Below are positions 35,794 through 48,633 of a DNA stretch of 64,000 bases, piece by piece (within the stretch, counting starts at the first letter, position 1; the number at the start of each line of letters is the position of its first letter). The position numbers and the translations under genes were made by a program. This DNA comes from Chytriomyces cf. hyalinus JEL632 (lineage: Eukaryota; Chytridiomycota; Chytridiomycetes; Chytridiales; Chytriomycetaceae). The notes below the pieces were generated by a model. That model was not told the origin of the DNA. It saw only the letters and a program-made list of their open reading frames with translations, and searched no databases. The stretch spans positions 1 through 64,000 of the forward strand of contig JAIWWG010000010.1 in assembly GCA_025435555.1 (NCBI GenBank). The letters are read 5' to 3'.

Positions 35794-36091
35794 TTTGCTG
35801 TTTCATCGAGGTCCAGTCGAAAAGAGACGAATAGGTGCGGACATGCCAAAGAGAAGATCAAAATAGTTAGCGACTGTGGTTTCGTTCGGCTGAAGCAATT
35901 GAGTGGGTCTCTGGAGTGCGGTGACTTTTGTTTGATGTTCGTCCAGAGCCTCAATCCCACACACGCAGCCCAGACCTAGTCTGCCGTGTCCTTCATCCAC
36001 AAGCCATTTACCCCTTCGATTCTGCTTTTGATGATGCGTCCGGGTCGTTCTGATGGCCGTTCGCATGGGGATGGGCAAAGGTGAGAGGTCA

Positions 36092-36112
36092 TGGCGGAAA
36101 CTCACAACTGAT
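36092..36112 (+). other. Upstream ORF of six codons before the DUF2408-like gene
   Basis: ATG GCG GAA ACT CAC AAC TGA lies about 100 bp before the presumed start at 36211 and in another frame. If the transcript begins this far upstream, the uORF would be the first AUG met by scanning ribosomes. Whether it lies in the mRNA is not known. Confidence 0.35.
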
Positions 36113-36210
36113 TGGGTGTGAATAAAAAATTTTACTGGCCTGGCAGCAAGACTTCTGGAAGGCCATTAGACAACACACAGAGCCTAACAAAAGAAACAAC
36201 CTCAAATCCA

Positions 36211-37930
36211 ATGGAGCAACTGGCAAGTTTTGTCTGCTATCTTCTACACTTGCGCTCATTTTTCGCAGCCGCCAGGACCGGAAGAAGAACCTGGAAAGGA
36301 CACAGTCCCCTCACTGATTGACGACGTGGAACACCAGGAGCGAGACGCGATCGAGAACCTGATCACGTCAATCAAGCCGCTGCTACCAAAAATTTCGAAT
36401 CATATCAGGACCTCATCAGCAAAGGTTGAAGAATCAGCCGTGGTGCCAATAGTTGTGCAGCCGCAAATGCAGCACTCTTCAGACAGCCCAAGACCCAACA
36501 AAAAGGTGACTCAGCCCAACAGTTTGACCCACGCTCTGTTGGACGCGCCTTCGAAAGACTCACCGCGCCGAAAATCCCTCCGAGACTTTTTTGCCAAGTC
36601 AGGCTCACAAACCAACATTGAACATTCCCCTGTTGAAGCTGTGGCAGCAGTAGAGACCGCGAAGCACGAATCTCCCGAGTCAGCCATGCATTCGGACGCG
36701 TCTCCAGTTCGCGAAAGCGCTGTCATGCGGGACAGTCTGGCTTCAGCCCCGCTCTCGGATGATACACTGGCCCTTGCGCTTGCGTCACTCTGCAACGCTT
36801 TGTACAGAATTCTGGAGAATCCAGAGGCTCTACCTCAACATCATCCCGCCTTGGTCTCTGAACCGCCTGCAAGCGTCAACCAGAATATACAATCTCTCAA
36901 CGAACACACACGAGGCTTGATCGCAATTCGCTCACTCGCGAACCATCAGTCCGCTTCCCCCGAGCAACGCGCAATTTGGACCGAGATTGATAAGCTTATG
37001 GCTCTTGTTCAAACCCTTTGCATAACTCGCTCCCACCTGAGAGAACAACCCCCTCCATACGCCCCGTCAACTCGAGTCCCGACGATGCTGTCGATGGACG
37101 AGTTGAATTCCGTCATATCTGCCATTGATCGAGTTGTAAAAGTCGCACCAAAGTTCGTGAATCAGTGTGTAACATTGAGTGAGCGCCAGGAGCGTAAGAT
37201 GGATGAAGCTGCGTTGACCAGATTAATTGAGAGACTGTTTACTGGGCGTGAAGAATTTCAGGTATCCATCTTTCAGATTCCTTGTCACTCCCTTTGACCT
37301 AATTGGCTGCTGGACGGTTTGAAAGGCACAACGAGCATCTGCTGATAACTTTGCGCGCATGAGTCGGTTGGTGGACCAGATTGTTCAAGCGAGTAAACGC
37401 AGCATGGACAACCAACGCGTCATACCCAGCGAATCATACCGTCAAAAGGTGGAAGGCGCGAAACTGGTGAATGCAATCGACAAACAAGAAAAGATGAGGT
37501 TCAAGAATCAGGTACTTTTTCCGCCGCGTCTCTCCCAATTCGTATTTAAACAACTTTTCTCGCATGATAACCCGACTACCGCAGGACTGGATCAGTAAAG
37601 AAACGCAGCTCATCAATGAACTTGCTCAGCTGCAAGCCAACCTGATGAATGCATCGAAAAGTATGACGAACCAGCGTGTGGAGCTGTCTGAAACCAAGGA
37701 GCTTGAGATATTTTTGGGCAGTGTACTCGGAAGAATGAACAAGTCTTCACAAGGCTTTGACGGTCAAAACGCTGTGAGCATTACCAAAAAGAAGAAGGAG
37801 GATGACTTGGACCAGGTTTGATCACTTGCACAATATAAACCATTAAAGACTGACGGACAGCTTCTTTATAAAACAGCTGATGGAAAAAATCTCAAAGACG
37901 TCAGCACAGCTCTCTTCTCAAAGGCACTAG
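36211..37930 (+). CDS. DUF2408/UPF0662-like fungal protein (Cub1-type)
   Basis: Five exons (36211-36222, 36269-37261, 37326-37511, 37585-37815, 37877-37930) give 491 residues. Exon 1 encodes only MEQL and is followed by a GC-AG intron (GCAAGT donor). An N-terminal disordered Ser/Pro region includes PSKDSPRRKSLRDFFAKSGSQ. A helical part (ALASLCNALYRILENPE; DELNSVISAIDRVVKVAPKFVNQCVTLSERQERKMDEAALTRLIERLFTGREEFQAQRA; SMDNQRVIPS; MTNQRVELSETKE) recalls the repeated NQRV/LSxRQE pattern I associate with fungal UPF0662 proteins. In yeast the family member Cub1 has been linked genetically to the proteasome. The assignment is by pattern recollection and moderate only. Confidence 0.5.
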
Positions 37931-38124
37931 CATCATTTTAGCGATATTTCGTATTTTATTTTATTTTTATCTAATGGACTGGGAATACAGAATAAGTTTG
38001 AGCACAGTGCCTTTCGGTTTGCGCCCTTTGTTGGTTTGGACGGCTGTCTCCCATCGTTCTTTCTTTTTTTCCGAGTGATTTATTTTATAAATATTTACCA
38101 GCCAATCTCATCACAAGAAACATC

Positions 38125-40336
38125 ATGGCCAAAGACAAGAAAAAGAAGCAGGACCCGAAAAAGGCGCTCGAAAAGAAAGCAAAGAAGACCCAAAAGCTGA
38201 CGAAAAAGAGCGAAAAGTCACAGACGAAACTGGCCACCAAGGCAACGAAAAAGTCCAAAAAACCGATTGACGAGGAGGAGGAGGACATTGATGAAATCCT
38301 GGCCAACTTTCAGAAGGAGCTCGAAGCGAGAGAGGCCGTGACTGAGGAGCACTGTGAGCCTCCGTCAAGGCGCTCATGCGGTGCGTTTGTTGCGAATCCA
38401 ATCGACTTGAACGAGCTTGTTTTGTTTGCGGGCGAATACTACAACGGCCAGAAAGTCTTTCTATTCAACGACTTCTTTGTGTACAACATTGAAAAGAACG
38501 ACTGGCGCAAGGTGGGGCCCATATCAATGGTCTCGAGCGTCGTCTAACTTTTTGTCACACTGCAAGATCGTTTCTCCCAACACTCCAGGACCCCGCTCCT
38601 CTCATCAGCTCGTTATCACCAACTCGGGTCGCGGATTCCTCTTTGGCGGCGAATTTGTCTCCCCAAATCAAACCACATTTTTCCACTACAAAGATTTCTG
38701 GTCGCTCGACTTGAAAACATATTCATGGGAGAAGCTGGAAGTCGGAAGGAAACCTTCCCCTCGGTCGGGTCATCGAATGGTTCTGTGGAAACATTACATT
38801 GTTCTCTACGGTGGGTTTTACGATGCGGGGAATGAGACGAGGTATTTGGACGACTTGCATGTGTTTGATACCGCAGAATGCAAGTGGATGCAGGTGGAGT
38901 GTTCTGAGCCCAAGCCAACGAAGCGGTCTGGGTTTGATTTAATCGTGAGTGGGGACACGCTTGCCTTGTATGGAGGATATACAAAGGAGGTTGTGAAGGG
39001 AAATAAGATTGCCAGGGGTGTTATTCATTCGGGTATGTGCATATCCTTCGACGGACTTTTTTGGAAATGTTTCCACTCAACTTGAGACCCCAATCAGACT
39101 TGTGGACAATGAAGCTATCCTTCGAAACCAAAGACTGGAAATGGGAAAAACGGAAAGTTGGAGGAGTCAAACCGCAGCCGCGATCTGGAGCTCCGATGGT
39201 CTCATTCAAAGGAAAAGGATTCATGTTGTAAGTACTTGGCTTATGGTGGTGCCAACGGATGAAAAATAATATTTGACCCAATTTAGTGGAGGAGTATGCG
39301 ACGTGAAAGAAGATGACGAAACAATTGAAAGTGTCTGCTCAGATGACTTTTTCCAACTTAATGTGGACCAGTGCCGATTTTATCCCGTGAACCTGAAGGT
39401 GTCACCAACTGCGCAAAACGTCAAACCGTCTCCGCGTTTTAACAACATGATGTGTGTTCAACGGTCCACTCTTTATGTGTAAGTGCAATTCACGAATGAT
39501 TTGATGATCGCTTCTCATTTATAGGCGTTTTAGGTTCGGAGGTATTCTCGAGAAGGGAGACCAAGAGTTCACTTTTTCAGATCTGTGGAGCGCAGATTTA
39601 GATAAGCTTCAAGCCTTTAAAAACATCATTCCGGATGAGCAGGCCATGTCGTTATGGGCTGGAGAAGAATCAGATGATGATGACGAGGATGATGACGATG
39701 AGGTAAGCCTTGCCTTTCATCTCTTTGGAGCACTGTGAGTCTTACTTTGTGGTCGAAGGATGATGAGGACGATAGTGATGATGACGACGAATCTGATGAA
39801 GATGGCGACCAGCCCGATGTAGTAGCAACCGTCACGTCCGCTGTGGAAGAATCCGAGGATGAAGAAGAAATTGAAACTGGCACTCATCTTCCAACGCATG
39901 CCGATGAAGATGAGTCGGAGAATGAGATTGACGAAAGTATTCCTCGGCTTGTCAAAAAGGAAGATCCATTTTGGGAGGACAACAAACCACTGGCAACGGA
40001 TGCAAACTTGCGCGACTATTTTGCTCGAACGACAGATTATTGGATGAAGCGTGCTGTTGATGATGGGAGTGATGATGACGGGTCAAATGGACGGCCGCCA
40101 GTCAAGTCAGTTCAATGTCTTCCTTTCTTCGTAAAGGGACGCTGACAGGTGTACTTTTAAACAGGTCCAAAGAACTGCGGCGGTACGCGTTTATAATTGC
40201 TGAAGAAGCCTGGGATGAAGCTGCACCCAGATTGGCTGTTGAGCGTAAGGTGTTGGAAGAAAACGAAGTGGCTGCCAAGGAAGCCGCTCAAAAACGCGAA
40301 GCAGCCGCAGGAGACAAGAGAGGGCGCCGGATTTGA
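38125..40336 (+). CDS. KLHDC4: Kelch-repeat protein KLHDC4/Kel3
   Basis: Seven or eight exons. The N-terminus is a lysine-rich tract (MAKDKKKKQDPKKALEKKAKK) followed by EEEEDIDEILANFQKELEA, as in KLHDC4 and yeast Kel3. Kelch repeats follow: PSRRSCGAFVANPIDLNELVLFAGEYYNGQKVFLFNDFFVYNI, GPRSSHQLVITNSGRGFLFGGEFVSPNQTTFFHYKDFW, PSPRSGHRMVLWKHYIVLYGGF, PTKRSGFDLIVSGDTLALYGGY, PRSGAPMVSFKGKGFMFGGVCD and PRFNNMMCVQRSTLYVFGG. A long acidic region (near 39.67-39.9 kb, runs of Asp/Glu) and SIPRLVKKEDPFWEDNKPLATDANLRDYFARTTDYWM close the protein. The function is poorly known; related proteins are linked to ribosome biogenesis, which fits BOP1 next door only by proximity. Confidence 0.93.
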
Positions 40337-40631
40337 AAGAAGATTTTATCAAGTAATAAAGCAAGAATTACCTTTCATCATCGCTGTTGCAACTTGAAAT
40401 CGTTAGCCATATTATGCGATATCAAAGGGCCAAACGCTGTTCAGCTCAGGTGCATGTCTGCTGCTAGCATCTACAGGACAGCTACATTCAGAATCTTGCC
40501 ATACAATCAATGGTACACTCGTTGTGTTCAAATGAGCAATTGTAGTCGTGTCCGTCCCTTTTGATTTTATTTACGGCTGGTTTTCTTTCTTTTTTTCCTT
40601 GCTGAAAATCCAAAAAAGAAAGAAGAGAAAA

Positions 40632-43242
40632 ATGAAGCGCAGGGAACCGATGAAGCGAACCGCTGACAAGGCCGAAAAGGAAACGGACAAGGAGGTCTTT
40701 GCCGAGATTTCTCTGGACCATAATGGAACAGACAGTGCAGACGAGGATGACATTGTGGACGCGGACGGCAACTTGATCTTTGGGCCCTTTGAGACAGTTG
40801 ACGGCGAAGACGGCGAGGAGGAACTCCCCGAGATCATTCCAGACTATGCGAGTGACGATTCAGATGAGGAGACAAACAACACCATCGGCAATGTGCCTCT
40901 GGAATGGTACGCGGAGCTGGACCACATCGGATACGACATCAACGGGAAAAAGATCCCAAAGCCGAAGGGAGCTTCGAAGGATGCTCTTGATGAATTCCTT
41001 GATTCAATGGATGACCCAAACTCATGGTGAGGTTGTGCAGACGCTGGAGCCCCGGAAGCTAACCAGTTGTTTTATGTCAGGCGGAGTGTTCTCAACAAAC
41101 TTGAAGGAGAGAACGTGGTCCTTAGCGATACGGACTTGGATATTATCAAAAGAATTCAGTCGAAAATGATACCGGATAAGGATTACAACCCGTACGAACC
41201 CACGGTCGAATGGTTCAGTTCTCAAACAGAGACCCAACCCTTGAGCGCCGCCCCTGAACCAAAGAGGCGTTTCATTCCCTCCAAGACTGAAGGAGCGCGT
41301 GTGAGGAATCCCCATTCATTGATTGGACGTGGACCTGTCTCACACATCTTTCATAGATCATGAAAATTGTGCGAGCAATTCGAAAAGGCTGGAAAAAGAC
41401 GACGGAAGAACTTAAGGAGGAGAAGGAAAAGGCGCTCCCCAAGTTCTATGACATTTGGGCTCACAGTGACCCTGATGCCAAAGACAAACATATGCACATC
41501 CCAGCTCCACGAATGTCATTGCCAGGTTTGACACAAATTCAAACCGCGTAACGACAAATTCAGCTCACTCATTTTCTTGTTCTTAGACCATCGGGAGTCC
41601 TATAATCCTCCCATCGAATACATTCCCACTGAGGAAGAGGTGGAGGAATGGAAAGCATTGGATCCAGAAGATCGCCCACAAAACTTTATTCCGAAGAAAC
41701 ATCCCAATCTGCGAAGCGTGGGAGCTTATGAGCGCTTTGTTCAGGAGCGTTTCGACCGCTGCCTTGATCTGTACCTTTGCCCTCGAATGATCAAAAACAG
41801 AATCAACATTGATCCCGAAAGTCTGATACCGCAGTTGCCAAGCCGAAAAGAATTAGAACCGTATCCAACAGCTCTCAGTGTTGTTTACGAAGGCCATGAA
41901 AAACGTATTCGTTGCTTCAGCGTTGACCCCACTGGAAAATGGCTCGTGTCTGGGTCAGATGATTGCACTGTTCGCGTTTGGGAAGTTCTCACTGGTCGTA
42001 TGGTCAAGTCTTGGAAGTTCGAAGAACCGGTGCAGGATGTCAAATGGAACCCTAATGCTGAATTTTCGATTCTCGCAATTGCAGTGTAAGCATTCGAATT
42101 CCTTGCCCCGTTTGTTCGAAGTTTTTTTTTAATCATTTATTTGCTTTAAAGTGAAAACGATGTCTTCTTGGTGAACCCTGGAGTTTCGTCGAAAGAAGTC
42201 GACGAGGTTACGGACGAAGTTTTCGCAAACATTTGGGGAAAAGGTAACTTTAATTCGTAAATTATAATTTCATTGCGCTTACCATCTTGCCGCCATTAAC
42301 GCACCAGAGTCTCCGTCGAAGATCGACTGGAAGAAGCCAAGCGCCGCCGCGTCCGCGCTTGGCCATCGTGTGATCCTGAACTTTTCGAAAAATGTGACAA
42401 CCGTTGTTTGGCACAGAAAGGGAGACTACTTCAGCACCGTTTGCCCTGATGGTGAGAGAGAATTATCTGCCATTCTGTCAGCGAAAGATCTAATTCTGGC
42501 GAAATATTTGTTCAGCCGGTGGTGCTGCTGTCAGCATCCATCAAATTTCCAAAAGGCAGACGCAAAATCCATTCAAAAAGTCGTACGGACTCGTTCAGAA
42601 AGTCCAATTCCATCCCAAGAAACCTTGGCTCTTTGTCGCAGTTCAGTGACCCTTTCCATCTTTCCCTACCTACTAACGTGAAAGTTAAATCAAATAACAT
42701 TTTGATTTCAGACGCAAAGATACATTCGCGTCTACAACCTGATTCAGCAAGACTTAATTCACAAGTTACATCCCGGAGTTAAATGGATCTCATCGATGGA
42801 TGTTCACCCACAAGGTATGGATGTTCACCCATTCATATCGCGCTTGCTCCACATTTCAACAAAAATTAATCTTCAACTCTCATCAGGTGACAATGTTCTG
42901 ATCGGATCATACGATAAGCGACTGTGTTGGTTCGACATGGATCTGTCTTCAAAGCCATACAAGACTCTTCGTTACCACAAGAGTGCCATTCGAAACTCAA
43001 CCTTCCATAGAACGTTACCCCTGTTCGCTTCTTGCAGTGACGATGGAACTTTGAATGTCTTCCACGGAATGGTGTACGACAGTTTGGACCAAAACCCGTT
43101 GATCGTCCCACTCAAGAGCTTCAAGGCGCATGAAGTCGTTGATAGTTTAGGAGTGCTTCATTGCGAGTTTCATCCTGTTCAACCATGGGTATTCAGTTGT
43201 GGGTCTGACAACGGGGCATTTGTTTTGAAGCTGTTTGCTTAG
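40632..43242 (+). CDS. BOP1: Ribosome biogenesis protein BOP1/Erb1
   Basis: About 11 exons. An acidic N-terminus ([29 protein letters not shown]) leads to [29 protein letters not shown], the BOP1NT signature. It continues with [98 protein letters not shown], and a WD40 propeller ([74 protein letters not shown]). BOP1 joins PES1 and WDR12 in maturation of 25S/28S and 5.8S rRNA. The intron at about 42815-42886 starts with a near-copy of the preceding exon end (ATGGATGTTCACCCA repeated). Confidence 0.95.
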
Positions 43243-43377
43243 CTTGGTTTCTTACGCCGTCGGTATTCCTTTTTGATGATACATAAAATGAACACTTTGG
43301 TTTTTACTTCACATAAATCGAACCATTCCGTGATTTAAACAGCCTGTAACCATGAATAAGGTTCAAGATCACCCTTT

Positions 43378-45830
43378 TTAAACACAGGACACTTCAGTGA
43401 TCGTTTTCACCGTGGTCGTCGTTTTGCTCCCCGAAACGGTTGTTGTGGTGGTTGTCGTGGTTTTGGTCACCTTTTTGCGTGTTTTCGCCAGAGAGTTCTG
43501 ACCTTGAGCCTTTTCGAGTTCGCTGATAAGAAATGAATAAACCATCGCCGTTTCCTTCAACTTTGCATAACGGCCACTGGAGCCTCCATGTCCACCCGCC
43601 ATCACACAATTCATTGCCAGAATACTTTTGTTTGGGTCCGCTTCTCCCCCATTGGTTTGGGATGCACGCATTTTAGCGACCCACTTTGCAGGTTCCCAGT
43701 AAGGAACGCGTGAGTCCATCAGTCCCGTGGTCACCAGAATGTTTGGGTACTTGACGTTTTCACGAATATTCTCGTAAGGAGAGTAACTAAACAGGTAGTC
43801 AAACGCTTCTTTCTCATTTGGGTTTCCAATTTCTTCCCACTCGACGGTCGTCAAGGGGATGCTTGGATCCATTGAGGAATTGAGCACATCGACCCAAGGA
43901 ACGGCAGCGACAACGGCGCAGGCAATGTCTGGCTTCAGGTTCATGACAGCGCCCATCAGCAAACCACCGGCAGACATTCCTTGCATGGACATGAGGTGGT
44001 GTTGGGTCAGTTTTTCTTCGTTGACCAAGAACTCGGCACACGCGACAAAATCGGAGAAGGTGTTCTTTTTGTAGTTCAGTTTTCCTGTTTCGTACCATGC
44101 CTGACCAAGGTCTCCGCCTCCCCGCACGCTGAACATTCAAGATGTATCAGAAAAAATCTTCAATAAAGAGAGGGATGGCAAGATTACTCACTGTGCCATG
44201 GCGAAAACGATGCCGCGATCCACCAAACTGAGAAACTTTCCTTCGAATGCCACTTCCAATGGGTAACCGTAGCAACCATACGCAGTCATGTGCAATGCAT
44301 TTGTATTGTCCCTTTTTAACAAGTCGGTCCTGTACAGAAGGGTGACTGGAATCTTATCCGACACCGGCGTGTCGAATGGCGCCGACACTCGCGTATTTTC
44401 CGGGATGGGAACAAAGACTCTTCTCATTGTGTACAAGGAAGGATCGAAGCCGCTAGGAACTGCACCAGTGGTTTCAGAAAAATAAGCTCAAACAGTTGTG
44501 TTGCAACGCAACGCACCTTTCTTCTCCTTCACAACTTTTGATTGCTTTGTTTTGACATTGAACTCGATCGTTTTATATGGAGTCAGAAAGCTTGTGTAGA
44601 TGAATAGGAACGAGTCGCTGTCATACGGCACTTGTTTTTGCCACGGCAACACTGCGGTGTAGATTTCCTCAGCGAATGGAACGGAGAAGGTTTGGACTCC
44701 GTCCTGAAAGCAGAGCACTTTCAATCCAAGCAGTCCGTTCAATCGCTCCTCAACGACAATGAACTCTTTAAACACGTTCATATCCACGATTTCTGTGTAG
44801 GGGTCATATGGCAAGACATCCTCCCACATGTGACGTGACGTGTCTGAGATTCCGACACATTGCAGTTTCCTGTTCAAGAACTGTCCACCACCGTTTGTCA
44901 AAATATAGAAATAGTCTCCTCGGTGGTAGACTTTATATCTGTGCCGAAATTCTCGCGGACAGAAGCAACCAAGAACTGGTTCCTCGGCCTCCAAGTCAAT
45001 ATAATAAACCTCAGTAGTGAAGGTAGATTCGAGAGTGAGAAATATAAATCTCTCCGAGCATGATTTGGCCACAGAAGTTTCAAACTTCTCGTCCTCGTTG
45101 TTGAACAGACTGAGGAATGGAACGAGTCAAAACGGATATCGTCAGAAATAGTTCAAATTACTTACACGACATCACTGGACGCAGGTTCCCCCAAATCGTG
45201 GCGCCGGAGTTTGTCCGGTCGATTGTTTTGTTCATCAATTGACACATAGTACAGTGACTTGTTGTCTGCGCTCCAAACGGGGCCATCCATGCTCGTCATC
45301 GGAATCACATCTGGCAGCATTTCTCCGCTCTCCAGATCCTTGATAAAGATACTGCAATGCTCATATCCGTCCGTGTCCAAGACATAGGCCAGCAGCTTGT
45401 GGCTTGGCGAGACTGAAGTGCTGACGACGTTGAGGAACTCAGAGTCTTTGATCAAGTTCATGTTGAGGTATTGCTCCTCAGCAGCATCCATGGTCTCAAA
45501 CTTGCGGCAATAGATTGGGTACTGCTGACCCTCAACGGTGCGGGTGTAGTACCAGTAGGGAGACTTGAAGGACGGGAGAGCAACTTCCGACTCCTCAATC
45601 CTCGACAGGATCTCTTGGTAGACCGTTTCAGTGAGGTCGGAGATGGGATCCAGGACGTTCTTCTGGCAGTATTCGTTTTCAAGGGTGATGTAGTCGAGAA
45701 TGTCTTGAGACTTTGAGGTCTTTGACTGGTCCTTGAGCCAGTCGTAGTTGTCGGGAGCGCCGTTTCCATGGACGTACGGATGGACCTTGGGCACCTTCTT
45801 GGCAACTGGTGGTTGAGAGGCTGCTGTCAT
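43378..45830 (-). CDS. Oligopeptidase B (S9A prolyl oligopeptidase family), copy A
   Basis: Four coding exons from ATG 45828-45830. The start has KVPKVHPYVHGNGAPDNYDWLKD, the usual oligopeptidase entry. The propeller part contains YQEILSRIEESEVALPSFKSPYWYYTRTVEGQQYPIYCRK and AYVLDTDGYEHCSIFIKDLESGE. The hydrolase domain shows AYGCYGYPLEVAFEGKFLSLVDRGIVFAMAQVRGGGDLGQAWYE, nucleophile Ser in GMSAGGLLMGAV, Asp in DSRVPYWEPAKW and His in MAGGHGGSSGRY. The triad is complete, so it should cleave short peptides after basic residues in the cytosol. After the domain there is an unusual tail with two Thr runs (VTKTTTTTTTTVSGSKTTTTVKTITEV). Copy B lies 3.8 kb away. Confidence 0.92.
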
Positions 45831-46129
45831 TTGTTTGTTTTTCTGGTTCCAAACTGATTGATTGATGTGTGGCTTTGGCCGCTGATCCACAATTCTTTTT
45901 GAGCGACTCAAACACTTTTGAATGCAGGACGCATCAGCAGTGACCGCAGCGGGTGTGGACTGGTGGACTGGTGGGATGTGCGTCAGGCTGCCGAGCGGAT
46001 CTCAGGAACTGGACTGTTTCAACGTGCGCGATGCGTGTCCGAATTTGGTTGCATTTTTCCAAAGTTTTGAACAATTTCATGTCAATCTCTCTCGTTGCCA
46101 CCTCAGAAACAGGATAAGTTCATGCTGTT

Positions 46130-48592
46130 TTATTTTCCGAAAAAGGCCGTAATAGGTATTAAATTAGTGGGGCGTCCAGCGCCAAGACGTTTCTTTGGAA
46201 GTGAAGGCGCGAGGCGACCCTTTTTAGGCTTCAAAGAGCTGCCATTTTCCCCACTTTGATAAACTTGTTGCTCAGATGCGCTGGAAGACCGAAAGGTGGA
46301 GAGTCCATCAAATGCGCTGCCAAACACAGCTTTCGTTTTAGGCATCACAGCAGGAGGTTTGTAAGGACGATGCTGGTGTGGATTCGTTTGCTCCATATAG
46401 CGCGCACTTTCCAAATGAATTTTCATACTTGCTTCCTCAGTTACCCAGCTTTTGACTGACACTTTGGCGGGAGAACTATTCTCCCTGTCCGTTTTTTTTC
46501 CATCGGTGGTTACTTTTCGGATTTGCATGTGTTCGTGAGAAAAAGAGTCCATTGCAGAGACAGATCGTTTGAGCAGGTGCAGCGCCGGTCGAGGTGGGAT
46601 AACAGGTGTCAAGCGCACCGGCGAAACATTGTTAGAATTCACTGCATGTGCCTTTGATTTAAGAACGGTTGAATGATAGCTGAAATCGTCTGAAGGGTTG
46701 ATGCTTGTGCTGCGAAACCGGCTGAGAGACTCAATTGGCGAAGGCTCCGCTGCTTTCACCTCAAGGTCGCTTTTCGTGATTGGAAAGGACGAAGAGTAAA
46801 CGTGCTCGTCCACATCAATAGTGGGCTTTTCAGATTGTGAGAAGAATTTGCTGGTTGCGTCTGATGATTTTGTGCTATATTGTCCAGTAAAATTGGCAGT
46901 CGTGGAAACTTGGAGAATACGGGCTGAGGCCGATAAATCTTTAGGGACATGGGATACAGGTGTTGGTTTGATCGGGTTGTGAGGGGTGACTGCAGAAAAG
47001 GGAATCAACACGAAAGTACACACGCTGGCAACAAAAAATAATACCTTCGTCATCTTTGGCGTCTAAGTCTTCGTAAAAGAAGTCATCATCGGGATGGTAT
47101 GGTCTTAGCGTGTAAGGGTTAAGTTCTCCAATCGCAATGCCCTCGGCAACTGATGGCTCCAAGTCCCTGAATTTTGTGTCAGCGGCGAGTTGCAAAGCTA
47201 AAACAAAGCAATAAAATAATATAGGAAGGGAAGAAAGAAGAATTACCTCCCCAAAAATTTACACAGGTCTTCCATAAAGTCGAGATCGCTCAAAATGGGC
47301 TCATTCAAATGTACAAGCCTTTTCTTGTCGGGATCATACACTCTTTGGTATAAAAAAGTCAGTTCAGCCTCCTTAAAGGCAGTTTCGTATCCGTCTCTCA
47401 TTTTCGGCGCTTTGATGGAAAATCCAAACGTCCTCCATGTCTTCAATGTCTGAAACCAACGGTGTAAGCTCAACAGACTGTTAATCCTCCAGACATTACC
47501 CTTTCAATCGACGAGCTTGAATTAAGGGTATCGAAAGCTTTTTTGATCCCAACGCCTTTGAGATTTGGCAAGTAATCGCATCCAGAGAGAATACAAGCCT
47601 GACGAAACTTGGCAAACGTCCAGCCTCGTTTCATACAGGGAACATGCGGAAAATCTCGTGCATTGATCTCCACAACACTTCCATTGGCATCGAGTTTGAG
47701 CAAGACGCGCTGGCACCCAAACACAAGCAAGTCCGAATCTTCAGTCAGCACAGCGTCAACTTTGCCAATCTTTTCAAGATATGCCAGTTGAGCGTCTGCT
47801 TCATAGGGAGCCACAATGAATTCGATCTTTTCCTTGCGCAGTGCCTGTTTTTTTGGAAGGTTCGGACGTTCACATGTTTGGTGTCACAAAAATAGTGTCC
47901 GGCCTCACCTTTATCAATTCCAAGGCCATATTTGGAGTGATGTTGACGCATTGCTGAAACATTTCCATGGCCTTTGAAGTGTCACCTTTGAGTAACTCTT
48001 CGTGCGCTTTTTTCTTTGCTTCTTGCCGTCGCCTGCGTCGAGGAATGGCCAAAGCGTCAGGAAGGAAACAACATGACAGAATATTTCAAGGGATACACAC
48101 AGTCTTCGCTCTCTTTCCGTGTGGCTCTTCATGGGAAGGCAACCTGGTGTCAAATGTTTGCAAATCGGACATGAAGACAAAAATGAACGAGGATATCAAA
48201 GAAACCTCCGTCAAAGACAAGGACTGGGGTGATTCCAAACTGCCGCAGTAGTGCCACCCGCTTCATGCAGAAGGAGACGTATCTTGATTTGCACTCAAGT
48301 CAGATGCATGCACAGCAAAGAACCAAAGACATGCCAAGCAAACATCACTTGGCAAAATAGAGATAACTCACGCTGTCGTTTTCTTGCCGAGACCGAGATC
48401 CATCGCACAGCCAAACGCGGCCCTGTGAAGCCAGACGTACGTGTCCACGGCCACCCTCATTCCTGCGGGAGAGAGCAATCAGACTGAATTGAGCGCATGA
48501 GGCCCGATGTTGCCGACTGTACCTGCATAGTCGCGTAAATGCTTGTTCTTCTTGATGGGCTCGAGGAGAGGAAGCAGCCCCGAAATTCCCAT
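46130..48592 (-). CDS. EXO1: Exonuclease 1-like XPG/Rad2-family nuclease
   Basis: About eight exons. N-domain: MGISGLLPLLEPIKKNKHLRDYAG, RVAVDTYVWLHRAAFGCAMDL, VSFCMKRVALLRQFGITPVLVFDGG. I-domain: IVAPYEADAQLAYLEKIGKVDAVLTEDSDLLVFGCQRVLLKLD, CILSGCDYLPNLKGVGIKKAFDTL, with the metal-binding acidic residues in place, and the KLIPLN-like KKRLVHLNEPILSDLDF. Spacing matches EXO1 rather than FEN1. EXO1 resects DNA ends and acts in mismatch repair. The last 300 residues are disordered, Ser/Pro/Lys-rich. The final residues LIPITAFFGK resemble a PIP box (xxxIxxFF) without the Gln, at the position where FEN1 carries one. Start codon 48590-48592 is 41 bp from the divergent neighbour's. Confidence 0.9.
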
Positions 48593-48633
48593 TTTGAACA
48601 AATCTTTATTTATGCGCACACAAACATAAATAA
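48593..48633. promoter_or_regulatory. 41-bp bidirectional intergenic region with inverted repeat
   Basis: Two divergent start codons flank this stretch. It contains a perfect 10-bp inverted repeat, TTTATTTATG (48605-48614) and CATAAATAAA (48625-48634), with a 10-bp spacer CGCACACAAA. The right arm runs into the ATG at 48634. It could be a symmetric core promoter element or a bound palindrome. Confidence 0.5.
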
